A stretch of DNA of 64,000 nucleotides from an uncultured Oscillospiraceae bacterium (GCA_900549825.1 URQB01000003.1:62001-126000); one strand, 5' to 3'; positions 1-8,483 are shown, numbered from the stretch's first letter. Translations and numbers: made by a program. Notes: generated by a model from the sequence alone, not told the origin.

Positions 1-540
1 GGCGCGTTCGTGACGGGCCTGCTGTTTTTCAACCATCCGGGCCAGACGTTTTTGACGCTCCTGTTCTTTGTTTTCCTCTTCCTCATCGGCCTTCAGTTCG
101 GCGCCTCCAATCTCCTGCCGAATATGTTCCAGGCCGATATCCTGGAGGATATTGAGTTGAAGACGGGCAAGCGGCTGGACGCGAGCCTTGCGTTTATCAT
201 CAGCGCAGGCTCATCGCTCAGCGGCCTGATTGCTTCGTCCCTGTCTCCTCTGATCCTCTATGGAGAGCATTCCATTATCCACTATATCCCGCCAGTGGAT
301 CAGATGATCGACGGCGCGATGCAGACGGTCTATCAGACGCAGCCATACAGTACAAAGGTGAGCCTGCTGTTTTTCTATACGCTTTTCCATGGCATTATGA
401 TGCTGCTGGCCGGGCTGCCGTTCTTCTTCTATCAGCTCTCCGGAAAAGAACGTGAGCGCGTGCATGAAGAGGTGCTGCGCAGACGGGATGAGCTTGATAA
501 GGAGCGCGGCGGTTCCGATGAGGCGGAGGAGGCTCGTTGA
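1..540 (+). CDS. GPH-family sugar:cation symporter, C-terminal part (5' end outside window)
   Basis: This is the C-terminal part of a melibiose-carrier-like (glycoside-pentoside-hexuronide) transporter that would sit in the cytoplasmic membrane. The frame is open from base 1, so the true start lies upstream; the GTG at 10 is internal. Hydrophobic helices alternate with the family's conserved cytoplasmic loop (ADILEDIELKTGKR, compare MelB-like D-x(3)-E-x-KTGKR). The protein ends in a charged tail rich in Glu and Arg. Two complete family members lie at 52870 and 54711. A shortened copy of this C-terminus recurs at 2327-2537. The substrate cannot be told from sequence. Family assignment is secure. 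Confidence 0.85.
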   Translation, partial: GAFVTGLLFFNHPGQTFLTLLFFVFLFLIGLQFGASNLLPNMFQADILEDIELKTGKRLDASLAFIISAGSSLSGLIASSLSPLILYGEHSIIHYIPPVDQMIDGAMQTVYQTQPYSTKVSLLFFYTLFHGIMMLLAGLPFFFYQLSGKERERVHEEVLRRRDELDKERGGSDEAEEAR

Positions 541-876
541 GCCCTCACAGGGAAGATACTCATTCAATGAAAAAGGCGCATTGCAAACAAGTGTGTTGCA
601 ACGCGCCCTTATGATTTGAAGAGAAAGCGAAGGCTTTCTGTCAGCGATGCGATGGTAACAGAAGACTTCTATACCGTTGCATCCGAGAGGGATAGAAAGG
701 CTTCTCTCTGGGAGTCAAAAAAGCACAGAGTTACCCGGAGGCTTTGGTGATGTTAAAGGCATAGTGGGGCTGAAGTGATGTCAAATTAGGGCCGTTTTAG
801 AACTGAATAGAAGCAGCCACGCACTGCTTGAGCGTGCATGGCTGCTTTGTTACGAGGTCATTCACATGGCGTATTC
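541..876. other. Intergenic stretch with two hairpins
   Basis: This gap holds the hairpin at 573-610 and a second one at 812-846 (AGCAGCCACGCA facing TGCATGGCTGCT). The second lies just beyond the 3' end of the minus-strand gene that stops at 877 and probably serves it as a terminator. Nothing recognisable is present in between. Confidence 0.5.
573..610 (+). terminator. Intrinsic terminator-like hairpin after the transporter
   Basis: A 14-base arm (AAGGCGCATTGCAA) faces TTGCAACGCGCCCTT, 33 bases after the stop codon. The following U-tract is weak (TTATGATTT). Confidence 0.6.
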
Positions 877-1317
877 TTAAGCGGCCTCAATATAGCCAGA
901 AAAATTCTGATGGGTACCGCTGAAAAGAATATAAATTTCCGCCTTGGATGATATTTCGCCAACCGTGTATGTGGAATCATTGGAATGCGGGGCGATATCA
1001 TTGTCGGAATAGGTCCATGTAAAGGACTTCACCCGTACTCTCAAGGTGTAATCGCTATGATTCTCTACATGCACACGATACTTTGTTTTGCCTGTAAAAT
1101 AATAGTTGGTATACATGTTTTGGGAGGCGGAAGTGCCAGCAAAGTCATAACGAGAAGAGATATCCCATAATTGGGTTGGCCTGCTTGTGTCTCGTGTTAC
1201 AGGTTCCGGGGATACGCCGATATTCTGACCGTCGCCAATTGCGAACGCGCTAACGCTGAAGGAGCAAAGAAGGATGACCGCCATGAGCAGTGCGGCTATT
1301 TTTTTTGTACGAGTCAT
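877..1317 (-). CDS. Small secreted protein of unknown function
   Basis: A 146-residue protein that I do not recognise. The first 26 residues form a typical signal peptide: basic MTRTKK, a hydrophobic core, then SVSAFA before the predicted cleavage. The mature part (about 120 residues) is rich in Ser, Thr, Tyr and Asn and looks like a single beta-sandwich. There is no lipobox and no sorting signal, so release or loose wall association is likely. It is followed on the same strand by the VanZ gene's downstream region, with VanZ lying upstream at 1411-2037. The local composition is AT-richer than the genome core. Confidence 0.6.
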   Translation of the reverse strand: MTRTKKIAALLMAVILLCSFSVSAFAIGDGQNIGVSPEPVTRDTSRPTQLWDISSRYDFAGTSASQNMYTNYYFTGKTKYRVHVENHSDYTLRVRVKSFTWTYSDNDIAPHSNDSTYTVGEISSKAEIYILFSGTHQNFSGYIEAA

Positions 1318-1410
1318 TTTTATGATCCTTTCTAAAAATTAATTAAAATATGCTTGCACTTGAAAGTGCTATAACAAGCCCATTGGAATCACCTCCCTCT
1401 TCTGATAAAA

Positions 1411-2037
1411 TTATTGATTCGTTTCAATCCTGAATTTTTTAGTGAATTGCGGCAGGCACTTTTGAAACAGGAGAAAAACCAGGAAGCCGAATATCGCCCC
1501 AAGCGTATTAATCCACAGGTCGTCAATGTCGGTCCCCCTGCCGAGGGGAAGCTGATTGAGTTCGACAAAAAGAGAGAACAAGAATGCGATTAGGATAGTC
1601 TTTGGAAAAGTCATGCGTTCCCACAACAACGGAAGGAAAAAGCCGAACGACAGAACCCCGACGATATTTCCCAAGATGTTGGTAATGAGATAATCGATAT
1701 TTCGATCGATGATGACCTCATGATAAAAATCCTGAAATACCCGGAAGGGAATCAGGTTGATATTCTCAGGGACGATACCGACATACCAGTCAATGGAAAT
1801 AAACGGCGGACGGGAATACAGCATGATATGCGGAAAAAAGGTGATGGAGGAAAAGAAAACAATGGACATCAGGAATAACCCGATTCCAACCTCGTGCCAT
1901 ACAGTTGTCTGCATTGCCATTTTTTTGAGGGAACGGATGCGGAACCAGCGGAAAAGGACAATGATTGGAATGGAAAGCAGGACATATGGAAGCGAAGCCC
2001 CAACATATGGAAGATTGTAGAATAAATATTTTAGCAA
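1411..2037 (-). CDS. VanZ family membrane protein
   Basis: A 208-residue integral membrane protein. About five hydrophobic segments are visible, and the VanZ signature sits near residues 165-185 (RGTDIDDLWINTLGAIFGF; the family pattern is R-x-x-D-x-x-D-x-x-x-N-x-x-G). VanZ homologues confer low-level teicoplanin resistance in enterococci, but most chromosomal copies in clostridia have no known role. The gene stands alone, upstream on the same strand of the small secreted protein, inside an AT-rich patch. There is no vanA-type operon around it, so a resistance role should not be assumed. Confidence 0.8.
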   Translation of the reverse strand: MLKYLFYNLPYVGASLPYVLLSIPIIVLFRWFRIRSLKKMAMQTTVWHEVGIGLFLMSIVFFSSITFFPHIMLYSRPPFISIDWYVGIVPENINLIPFRVFQDFYHEVIIDRNIDYLITNILGNIVGVLSFGFFLPLLWERMTFPKTILIAFLFSLFVELNQLPLGRGTDIDDLWINTLGAIFGFLVFLLFQKCLPQFTKKFRIETNQ

Positions 2038-2206
2038 AGGAAGGATCCTTTCTACTAATAATGGACATTTTATTACATAAAAGTTATAATTATCAATAAA
2101 TTGATTTATATATGGAAAATAAAAACATAAAAATTATCTATAACCATGTTACGATTAATTATATAAAAAGTCAAGGTATATCGCAAATATTATTTTCAAT
2201 ATAAAA

Positions 2207-2227
2207 AGCGCCCCATTCCGGGACGCT
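2207..2227 (-). terminator. Relic terminator duplicated with an ABC-ATPase fragment
   Basis: AGCGCCCC faces GGGACGCT. It matches in sequence and position the hairpin at 4602-4623 that follows the intact glnQ-like gene, so the terminator appears to have been copied together with the gene end. Confidence 0.55.
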
Positions 2228-2251
2228 CCCTATTTATTCTTCTGCGATCTG

Positions 2252-2326
2252 TCAGCTGCTTTCATACCGTGCTAGAAACGCCTTTGTCCTGTCGCTTTTC
2301 GGGTGGTTGATTACCTCGTCCGGCGT
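2252..2326 (-). pseudogene. Fragment of an amino-acid ABC transporter ATPase (last 24 codons)
   Basis: Read on the minus strand this encodes the last 24 residues and stop of a GlnQ-like ATPase (TPDEVINHPKSDRTKAFLAR and four more). It is nearly identical to the C-terminus of the intact gene at 4642-5406. Homology stops abruptly at about 2326, where sequence from a GPH transporter begins in the opposite orientation. It is therefore a recombination relic, not a working gene. Confidence 0.75.
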
Positions 2327-2537
2327 ATATTCCGTGCTTGCCAACGGTGGCGCGTTCATGACGGGCCTGCTGTTTTTCTATATGCTTTTCCATGGCATTA
2401 TGATGCTGCTGGCCGGGCTGCCGTTCTTCTTCTATCAGCTCTCCGGAAAAGAACGTGAGCGCGTGCATGAAGAGGTGCTGCGCAGACGGGATGAGCTTGA
2501 TAAGGAGCGCGGGAGTACAGAAGAAAGCGAACTATAA
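2327..2537 (+). pseudogene. Truncated GPH transporter C-terminus with internal deletion
   Basis: From about 2327 the sequence matches the transporter at 1-540: first the segment equivalent to 1-30, then directly the segment equivalent to 376-510. The two source positions share the 14-base direct repeat GCCTGCTGTTTTTC (17-30 and 362-375). One repeat copy plus 345 bp is missing, which keeps the frame. The open frame runs to TAA at 2537 with a diverged tail (GSTEESEL). There is no upstream transporter portion and no ribosome site, so this is a relic. Confidence 0.75.
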
Positions 2538-2684
2538 TGCTGGGGAAAACACTTTACTCTAGACGGATTTCTTTTCACAAATGAAAGTATCACTTTTAAA
2601 AGGGTTATTGAAAATCATTTTAATAGCACTTACTATGTAACTGTTGACGCCGACATCAATTAGTTAAAGATTGGAGATAATGAG

Positions 2685-3119
2685 ATGAAAATAGAAGAAT
2701 TTAAAAATATTACAATAGCTTATATGCGTAATACCGGTGAATATGGTCCTAAAAATAAAGAGTTGATGGAGAACTTTAAGGACTTTTTAAGAACCAATCA
2801 TTTATTGAATGAACAAACCACTATTTTAGGAATAGCCTTAGACAATCCAGCATTCACACCAACGAATGAGTTACGATATGATGTAGGACTTATCATAGAC
2901 GAAAATAAGGAAATTGCTTTAAATAAGCGAAAAATTGATGATGGAAAATATGCCGTATTTGAAGTTCCTCATACAGAGCAAGGGGTATTATCCTTTTGGA
3001 AAAATATTTCACAATTAACAGCGGACTTATCCATAGATGATAAAAAGCCTATTATGGAACGCTATGCTATGGATAAAATCACGAATTGTTTGTGCGAGTT
3101 TTGTATTCCGTTAAAATAG
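2685..3119 (+). CDS. GyrI-like small-molecule-binding domain protein
   Basis: A 144-residue single-domain protein resembling the GyrI/SbmC and BmrR-type effector-binding fold. Supporting features are an N-terminal strand with the YMRNTGEYG segment, the central DVGLIIDENKE stretch, the KYAVFEVPHTE strand, and an aromatic-rich C-terminal half. No HTH is attached, so it is a stand-alone ligand-binding module of the kind that can bind toxic hydrophobic compounds or act as an anti-toxin of gyrase poisons. The gene is AT-rich and carries a ribosome site (TTGGAGATAATGAG) before the ATG. It converges on nhaC. Confidence 0.7.
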   Translation: MKIEEFKNITIAYMRNTGEYGPKNKELMENFKDFLRTNHLLNEQTTILGIALDNPAFTPTNELRYDVGLIIDENKEIALNKRKIDDGKYAVFEVPHTEQGVLSFWKNISQLTADLSIDDKKPIMERYAMDKITNCLCEFCIPLK

Positions 3120-3163
3120 TATCGGACCTTTCCGGATGATTGATGCTAATTTCTAACTTTAAA

Positions 3164-3191
3164 AGGATCTCACCTTCATAGATGAGATCCT
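3164..3191. terminator. Bidirectional terminator between convergent genes
   Basis: AGGATCTCA faces TGAGATCCT between the stop codons of the GyrI-like gene and nhaC. T-rich sequence lies on both outer sides. Confidence 0.6.
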
Positions 3192-3197
3192 CCTTTG

Positions 3198-4511
3198 CTA
3201 TTTTATATTTTTCTGTGGCACTGCAAAAATAAATACCAGTGAACTGATCAACAGCATACCCGGATAGAATAGTTTTGGAATAATTTCAAAGGCTGACACT
3301 TCAAATCCCAACTCACGGGCTGCAGAGATTGCCACCAGCATCTGCGCACCATAAGGAATGACTCCCTGGAAAATACAGGAGAATGTATCCAGCAGGGATG
3401 CTGCCTTCCGAGAAGTAACGCCATATTCTTCTGACATCTCTTTTGCAATCGGATTCGCCATAACGATGGCTACTGTGTTGTTCGCTGTGGCAATATCCAT
3501 GGCGCCAACCAAAAGCCCCATGCCAAGCTGACCACCTTTTTTTCCCTTGAATACCTTACGGATGACAGACAAGAGTGCCTCAAATCCACCGTATTCACGA
3601 ATCAGAGCACACATAGCGGCCACCAGAATGGCTACCATACAAGTTTCAAACATTCCGGCAGCACCGGAGCCCATATTGGCAAGCATATCCGTCGGTGCAG
3701 TCTGGCCGGTCACAAGCATAATGAATGCTCCTGATACAATACCTATCAGCAGAACCACGAATACATTGATCCCGATCATTCCACCCGCCAACACCAGGAC
3801 ATACGGAATAATCTGTATCAAGTTATAATCCTGTGCGACTGTTCCGTTTAATTCCGTTCGGAAAGAAAGTACCAGAATCAAAATCAACGTAACAAATGCC
3901 GCCGGGAAAGCAATTTTAAAGTTCTCCCTAAACTTATCCTTCATGGCGCATCCCTGTCCGTTGCAGGCTGCAATCGTCGTGTCTGAGATAAAGGAAAGGT
4001 TATCTCCAAACATGGCACCTCCCATAACCGAACCAATACAAAGCGGAAGCCCGAATCCAGAAGCCTTTGCCACCGCAACGGCAATTGGCGTAATCAACGT
4101 GATCGTTCCTACAGAAGTTCCCATGGCCGTAGACACAAAACAGGCTACCACAAACAGTACTGCAACGGCAAATCGTGCCGGAATCATAGAAAGCATGAAG
4201 TAAGCAACACTCTCTGCACTGCTTCTTCCCACAACCCCTACAAATGCACCGGCGACCAGGAAGATTAACAACATCGTAATCATATTCTTATCTCCCACGC
4301 CCTGGCCCATCATCTCCAGTTTGTCATCAAACTTCACTTCACGATTCTGCAGACATGCTACTAAAATGGCCACAAGAAATGCAATGACAATCGGAATGTT
4401 ATAAAATCCCATCGGAATCTTCAGCATATACTCAAACAAAATACCAAGGCCCAGATACAATACGAAAAATACGCCAATGGGCAATAATGCAATTGGATTA
4501 CTCTTTTTCAT
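3198..4511 (-). CDS. NhaC-family Na+/H+ antiporter
   Basis: A 437-residue polytopic membrane protein, the normal length for this family, with about 11-12 hydrophobic segments. Recognisable NhaC features include the polar in-membrane stretch GTSVGTITLITP (about residues 131-142), GGAMFGDNLSFISDTT (about 165-180), and the repeated-half counterpart NNTVAIVMANPIAKE near residue 340. It would exchange cytoplasmic Na+ for H+, or carry a dicarboxylate/amino acid as some NhaC-like proteins do. It stands alone and converges with the upstream gene. Base composition is AT-richer than the neighbouring ABC operon. Confidence 0.85.
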   Translation of the reverse strand: MKKSNPIALLPIGVFFVLYLGLGILFEYMLKIPMGFYNIPIVIAFLVAILVACLQNREVKFDDKLEMMGQGVGDKNMITMLLIFLVAGAFVGVVGRSSAESVAYFMLSMIPARFAVAVLFVVACFVSTAMGTSVGTITLITPIAVAVAKASGFGLPLCIGSVMGGAMFGDNLSFISDTTIAACNGQGCAMKDKFRENFKIAFPAAFVTLILILVLSFRTELNGTVAQDYNLIQIIPYVLVLAGGMIGINVFVVLLIGIVSGAFIMLVTGQTAPTDMLANMGSGAAGMFETCMVAILVAAMCALIREYGGFEALLSVIRKVFKGKKGGQLGMGLLVGAMDIATANNTVAIVMANPIAKEMSEEYGVTSRKAASLLDTFSCIFQGVIPYGAQMLVAISAARELGFEVSAFEIIPKLFYPGMLLISSLVFIFAVPQKNIK

Positions 4512-4601
4512 AAGAAATTCCCCCAGCTTCTTTATGTTATCTCATATCAAAAACGCTCTTTCACTTTATCATGTACGCCAAAGGCGAGTCAAGGAAGAAA
4601 A

Positions 4602-4623
4602 AGTGCCCCGTTGCCGGAGCACT
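4602..4623 (-). terminator. Terminator of the amino-acid ABC operon
   Basis: AGTGCCCCG faces CGGAGCACT. On the minus strand a T-rich run follows, 20-40 bases after the ATPase stop codon. Confidence 0.7.
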
Positions 4624-4641
4624 CCGATTTGTCGATATCTG

Positions 4642-5406
4642 TCAATTTTTTTCATACCTCGCCAGGAACGCCTTCGTCCTGTCGTTCTTCGGGTGGTTGA
4701 TCACCTCGTCCGGCGTGCCTTCCTCTGCGATGATGCCGCCGTCCATGAAAACGATATAATCCGCCACATCGCGCGCAAACGCCATCTCATGCGTGACGAT
4801 CACCATCGTCATATGCTCCGCCGCAAGGGAGCGGATCACCTTGAGAATTTCGCCTGTCAGCTCCGGGTCGAGGGCGCTAGTCGGCTCGTCGAAGAAGAGC
4901 ACCTGTGGGTTGAGCGCCAGGGCGCGCGCGATGGAAACGCGCTGCTGCTGGCCGCCGGAGAGCTGGCAGGGATAGGCGTTTTCCTTATCGGCAAGCCCCA
5001 TTTTGCCAAGCAGTGCGCGGGCGGTTGCCTGCGCCTGCTTTTTCTCCACACCGGCGATGACCTGCGCCTCCGTGATGTTTTTCAGCACGGAGAAATGCGG
5101 GAAGAGATTGAAATTCTGAAAGACAAGGCCGAATTTCGCCCGAATTTTCCGGACTGTCGCCTTATCGGCGTAGGCGGTTTTTCCGTGCTCGTCCGTATGA
5201 ACCAGCACGGCATCCCCATAGCGAATTTCACCCTCGTCGACCGTCTCCAGCATGGTTGCGCAGCGCAGCAGCGTCGATTTGCCGGAACCGGAGGGCCCAA
5301 TGATGGCGACGACCTGCCCCTTTTCCACGTGCAGGGAGATGTCTTTCAGGACCTCCAAGCCGCTGAAGCCTTTGCGCAGATGATGGATGGTGAGCAGCTC
5401 TTCCAT
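4642..5406 (-). CDS. glnQ: Polar amino-acid ABC transporter, ATP-binding protein
   Basis: A 254-residue ATPase of the polar-amino-acid uptake family, on the cytoplasmic face of the importer. Walker A is GPSGSGKST at residues 37-45, the signature LSGGQQQR is near 150, Walker B LFFDEP near 170, and the switch histidine lies in VTHEMAFA near 206. It is the last gene of a substrate-binding protein, permease, ATPase operon read leftward, with only 12 bases between the permease stop and its start. The substrate is an amino acid; which one cannot be read. Its 3' end and terminator were copied to 2207-2326. Confidence 0.93.
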   Translation of the reverse strand: MEELLTIHHLRKGFSGLEVLKDISLHVEKGQVVAIIGPSGSGKSTLLRCATMLETVDEGEIRYGDAVLVHTDEHGKTAYADKATVRKIRAKFGLVFQNFNLFPHFSVLKNITEAQVIAGVEKKQAQATARALLGKMGLADKENAYPCQLSGGQQQRVSIARALALNPQVLFFDEPTSALDPELTGEILKVIRSLAAEHMTMVIVTHEMAFARDVADYIVFMDGGIIAEEGTPDEVINHPKNDRTKAFLARYEKN

Positions 5407-5418
5407 GGCAATCCCTCC

Positions 5419-6114
5419 TTATTTGTAATAATTAAGCGCTTTTTCAATGCGCTCCATAATAAACGCGACCGCGTAGTTTGCAATGTAATAGAACACGCCG
5501 GCGACGAAGAAGGGGACCACGGAGGACTGCGAGGTTGCAAGCATCTTGGCCGCTGTGAACATCTCCACGACCGAAATGGAGAAGGCGAGGGATGTATCCT
5601 TGACAAGTGTAATGATTTCGTTGGTGACAGCGGGAAGTATGTTCTTGACGACCTGGGGCAGGATGATGCGCAGGAAGGTCTGGCTCTTCGTAAAGCCCAG
5701 CACCTGTGCCGCTTCGTACTGGCCGACGGGCGTCGCCTCAATGCCGCCGCGGTAAATCTCTGCGAAATAGGCCGCGTAGTTGAGCACGAAGCCGATGATG
5801 GTTGCAATAAAGCGGTAATTGTCGGGCAGCGTCACATTCCATTCAAAGCTGACGATCAGGAAGCCCGGCGCGAAATACACCACCATCAGCTGCAGCATCA
5901 GCGGCGTGCCGCGCATGACGCTGATGAAGAAGCGGGTCAGCCAGCTCAACGGCTTGATTTTGGACATGCGGCCAAAGGCGACCAGCAGGCCGAGAGGCAT
6001 GCTCAGCACCAGTGTCAGGATAAAGATCGCCCCTGTGATCAGAAAGCCTTCGCCAAGCTGAGAAAAGATTGCCTGCATATTGACCTCGGCCGGCAATAGG
6101 ACCGGAATCGGCAT
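5419..6114 (-). CDS. Polar amino-acid ABC transporter, permease
   Basis: A 231-residue inner-membrane permease of the HisM/GlnP type. It has five hydrophobic helices, a typical early motif (MRGTPLMLQL near residue 90) and the EAA loop that contacts the ATPase (YEAAQVLGFTKSQTF near 155-170). It follows the substrate-binding gene after 133 bases that contain a stable hairpin, and is directly followed by the ATPase. An alternative internal start is the Met at residue 13 (MQAIFSQ), because the first residues are not typical. Confidence 0.92.
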   Translation of the reverse strand: MPIPVLLPAEVNMQAIFSQLGEGFLITGAIFILTLVLSMPLGLLVAFGRMSKIKPLSWLTRFFISVMRGTPLMLQLMVVYFAPGFLIVSFEWNVTLPDNYRFIATIIGFVLNYAAYFAEIYRGGIEATPVGQYEAAQVLGFTKSQTFLRIILPQVVKNILPAVTNEIITLVKDTSLAFSISVVEMFTAAKMLATSQSSVVPFFVAGVFYYIANYAVAFIMERIEKALNYYK

Positions 6115-6206
6115 CGAAAAACATCCTTCCTTGAAAACGGTGAACGCTGCGTTAGCAATGCTACTGGATTAGCATGATAATACAGTGTAGTATAACATAA
6201 AAAAAG

Positions 6207-6229
6207 GGCGGGAATCAACCGTTCCCGCC
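6207..6229 (-). terminator. Intercistronic hairpin after the substrate-binding gene
   Basis: GGCGGGAA faces TTCCCGCC, and on the minus strand it is followed by a run of T. It sits between the binding-protein stop and the permease start, as is common in importers that need an excess of binding protein. It probably acts as a leaky terminator or an mRNA 3' stabiliser. Confidence 0.65.
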
Positions 6230-6247
6230 GATTTTCATTTTGATCCG

Positions 6248-7072
6248 TTAGGAATTGAAGACGGTAACGTCTTTTCCAAACCACTCGTTGGAAATTTTAG
6301 ACAGCGTTCCGTCCTTCGCCATCGCGTCGATCTGAGCCTGAACCTTATCGCGCAGCTCGGTGTTCCCCTTGAGGAATCCGACTGCGTATTCTTCAGATGC
6401 CAGGGCTTCATCGAGCACCTTGTAATTGCCGCCCTGCTTCGTGATATTGTACTGAGCAACGATCTCATCCATCAAAACAGCATCCACAGAGCCCATCTTC
6501 AGTTCGCTGAGCGCATCCAGATTGGTGCTGGTCGTCAGCACCTTGCCGAGAGAAGCTTTGAAATCCGCTTTTGCATTCAATGCTTTTTCCGCGCTGGAAT
6601 CCAGCTGGAGCGCCAGCTTCTTCCCCTTGAGGTCGTCGAGCTTGCTGATAGAGGAGCCCTTCAATACAACAATGACCTGGTTGTTTTTCATATAGGGTTT
6701 GCTCCAGGTATAGTCGTTTTCACGGCCGGTCATCGTAAAGCCATTCCAGATCAGATCGATGTTGCCGTTTTTCAGCTCCGCGTCTTTGGAGTTCCAGTCG
6801 ATTGACTGGAGCTTGAGCTCCATATTCAGGCGCTTGGCGACTTCCTTCGCAAGATCCAGGTCGAAGCCTACGTAATTGCCGTTGTTATCTTTAAAGCCCA
6901 TCGGGGGAAACTCAGCGTCGAAGCCGACGGTCAGTGTGCCGTTTTTGGCAGCGTTTGTTCCACTTTCCCCGGCGGCGCCCGGGTTGTCACCGTTTCCGGT
7001 GCAGGATGCGAGGCCCAGTGTCAAAATGACCATAACAGCCGCCAGTGCGAGGGTGATGATTCTCTTCTTCAT
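6248..7072 (-). CDS. Amino-acid ABC transporter substrate-binding lipoprotein
   Basis: A 274-residue extracytoplasmic receptor. The start at 7072 is chosen because the ATG has a GGAGG ribosome site seven bases upstream and opens a lipoprotein signal (MKKRIITLAL, then lipobox LASC with Cys at residue 24). An in-frame ATG at 7132 would add 20 unlikely residues. The mature protein has the SBP type 3 fold; TVGFDAEFPPMGF opens lobe 1, and GFDLDLAKEVAKRL is the classic signature. It is the first gene of the ABC operon. Confidence 0.93.
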   Translation of the reverse strand: MKKRIITLALAAVMVILTLGLASCTGNGDNPGAAGESGTNAAKNGTLTVGFDAEFPPMGFKDNNGNYVGFDLDLAKEVAKRLNMELKLQSIDWNSKDAELKNGNIDLIWNGFTMTGRENDYTWSKPYMKNNQVIVVLKGSSISKLDDLKGKKLALQLDSSAEKALNAKADFKASLGKVLTTSTNLDALSELKMGSVDAVLMDEIVAQYNITKQGGNYKVLDEALASEEYAVGFLKGNTELRDKVQAQIDAMAKDGTLSKISNEWFGKDVTVFNS

Positions 7073-7151
7073 GTTGTTTCCTCCATTTTGTAATGCGTTC
7101 TTTTCCCACGGTATGTACCGGCCGAAGGGCAATGGGAATTTTTATAGCGGT

Positions 7152-7180
7152 ATTGTAGCATATTACCACGCTAAAGTAAA
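7152..7180 (-). promoter_or_regulatory. Promoter of the amino-acid ABC operon
   Basis: On the minus strand, -35 TTTACT and -10 TACAAT are separated by 17 bases, about 80 bases upstream of the binding-protein start. Confidence 0.65.
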
Positions 7181-7228
7181 GGCTTTTTTGGGAGATTTTC
7201 AGGCCGCTTTTCAACCAGCAAAAACCAT

Positions 7229-7257
7229 TTGCATGTGCTCTTGAAATGATGTATACT
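7229..7257 (+). promoter_or_regulatory. Promoter of the desulfurase-thiI-cinA operon
   Basis: -35 TTGCAT (7229-7234), a 17-base spacer, and -10 TATACT (7252-7257). Transcription should begin near 7264, downstream of the in-frame ATG at 7246, which therefore cannot be the translation start. Confidence 0.75.
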
Positions 7258-7317
7258 AAAATATCATTATCCTGTGGTTTCCTGCCCTCGCAGGGCCGCA
7301 AAAAGGGAGGAACCCTT

Positions 7318-8448
7318 ACGCAGGCTTATCTTGACAATAGCGCCACCACCCGCGTTTGCGAGGAGGCGGCGCAGGAGATGCTGTATACCCTCACAGAAGG
7401 CTATGGGAATCCGTCCTCCCTGCATGCAAAGGGCTTTGAGGCGGAAAAACTGCTGCAAAAAGCGCGTGCCCGTGTGGCAAAGCGCATCGGCTGCGAGCCG
7501 GAGGAGGTCTTTTTCACCTCCGGCGGGACGGAGGCCAATAATCTGGCTCTCTTCGGCGTAGCGCAGTCCCTCTCCCGAAGGGGCCGCCGGATCGTCACCA
7601 CAGCAATCGAGCACCCGAGCGTGGAAAAGCCCCTACAGGAGCTCGAAAAGCAGGGCTTTGAGGTGGTTTATCTGCCTGCCGGAGAAGATGGTAAGGTCCG
7701 TGAGAAAGACATCTTCGAGGCCGTCAGCAGCGATACCATTTTGGTCAGCATGATGGCGGTCAATAATGAAGTCGGATCTCTCCAACCGTTGGAGGCGGTG
7801 CGCCGGGCGATCAAACGCGCGGGCGCGCCTGCGCTCTTCCACTGCGACTGTGTGCAGGGCTTCGGAAAGCTGGATGTAAAGCCTTCCGCGCTCGGAATTG
7901 ATCTGATGACGGTGAGCGCGCATAAAATCCACGGGCCGAAGGGCGCCGGGGCGTTGTATGTCCGCCGCGGCGTACAGGTCAGGCCGCGGACCTTTGGCGG
8001 CGGGCAGGAGAAGGATCTCCGCCCCGGGACGGAGGCCATGCCCGCCTTGGCGGGTTTCGGCGCGGCGGCAGAGGCGCTGCCGGACGTCCGTTCAGGGCTT
8101 GCGCATGCGGCGCAGCTGCGGGATTATTTGCTCGAACAGGTGAGCGGCATGCGCGGCGTAACGCTCAATTCTCCCCCGGACGCGTTGCCCTATATCGTCA
8201 ATCTCTCCATGCCGGGCCTGCGCTCCGAGCCAATCCTCAATTTGCTCTCTGAAATGGGTGTGTATGTTTCGAGCGGATCTGCGTGCGCAAGGGGCCACAA
8301 AAGCCCTGTGCTCACAGCACTGGGCCTGCCGGATGTACGCATCGACAGCGCGCTGCGCATCAGCTTTTCCCGTTTTACGACGCCCCAGGAAATCGACGCG
8401 TTGGTGGCAGGGCTGCGGCGCGTGCAGCAGGTGCTCAGAAGCGTTTAA
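7318..8448 (+). CDS. Cysteine desulfurase (NifS/IscS type), apparent ACG start
   Basis: A PLP enzyme of about 376 residues that takes sulfur from cysteine as a persulfide; here it probably feeds ThiI. Visible features are the N-terminal AYLDNSATT, the PLP lysine in SAHKIHGPKG, and the catalytic cysteine loop SSGSACARGHKSP. The family normally begins two to four residues before YLDNAATT. Here a strong site (GGGAGG, 7305-7310) is followed seven bases later by ACG (7318), with no ATG, GTG or TTG in frame between the promoter's start point and the motif. The only upstream in-frame ATGs (7246, 7249) overlap the -10 region. I therefore place the start at ACG, with sequence error as the alternative. 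thiI follows after 35 bases. Confidence 0.85.
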   Translation, partial: TQAYLDNSATTRVCEEAAQEMLYTLTEGYGNPSSLHAKGFEAEKLLQKARARVAKRIGCEPEEVFFTSGGTEANNLALFGVAQSLSRRGRRIVTTAIEHPSVEKPLQELEKQGFEVVYLPAGEDGKVREKDIFEAVSSDTILVSMMAVNNEVGSLQPLEAVRRAIKRAGAPALFHCDCVQGFGKLDVKPSALGIDLMTVSAHKIHGPKGAGALYVRRGVQVRPRTFGGGQEKDLRPGTEAMPALAGFGAAAEALPDVRSGLAHAAQLRDYLLEQVSGMRGVTLNSPPDALPYIVNLSMPGLRSEPILNLLSEMGVYVSSGSACARGHKSPVLTALGLPDVRIDSALRISFSRFTTPQEIDALVAGLRRVQQVLRSV

Positions 8449-8483
8449 ACAATAGAAAGCAAGAAAGCAGCAGGTTTTGTTTC

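Noticed and set aside
1411..2037. VanZ taken as evidence of glycopeptide resistance
   Set aside because: No vanA/B-type ligase, dehydrogenase or two-component genes are nearby; solitary VanZ homologues are common.
4477..6099. A 540-codon plus-strand frame over the ABC transporter genes
   Set aside because: It is a shadow of glnQ and the permease, has no recognisable motif, and its start lies inside nhaC.
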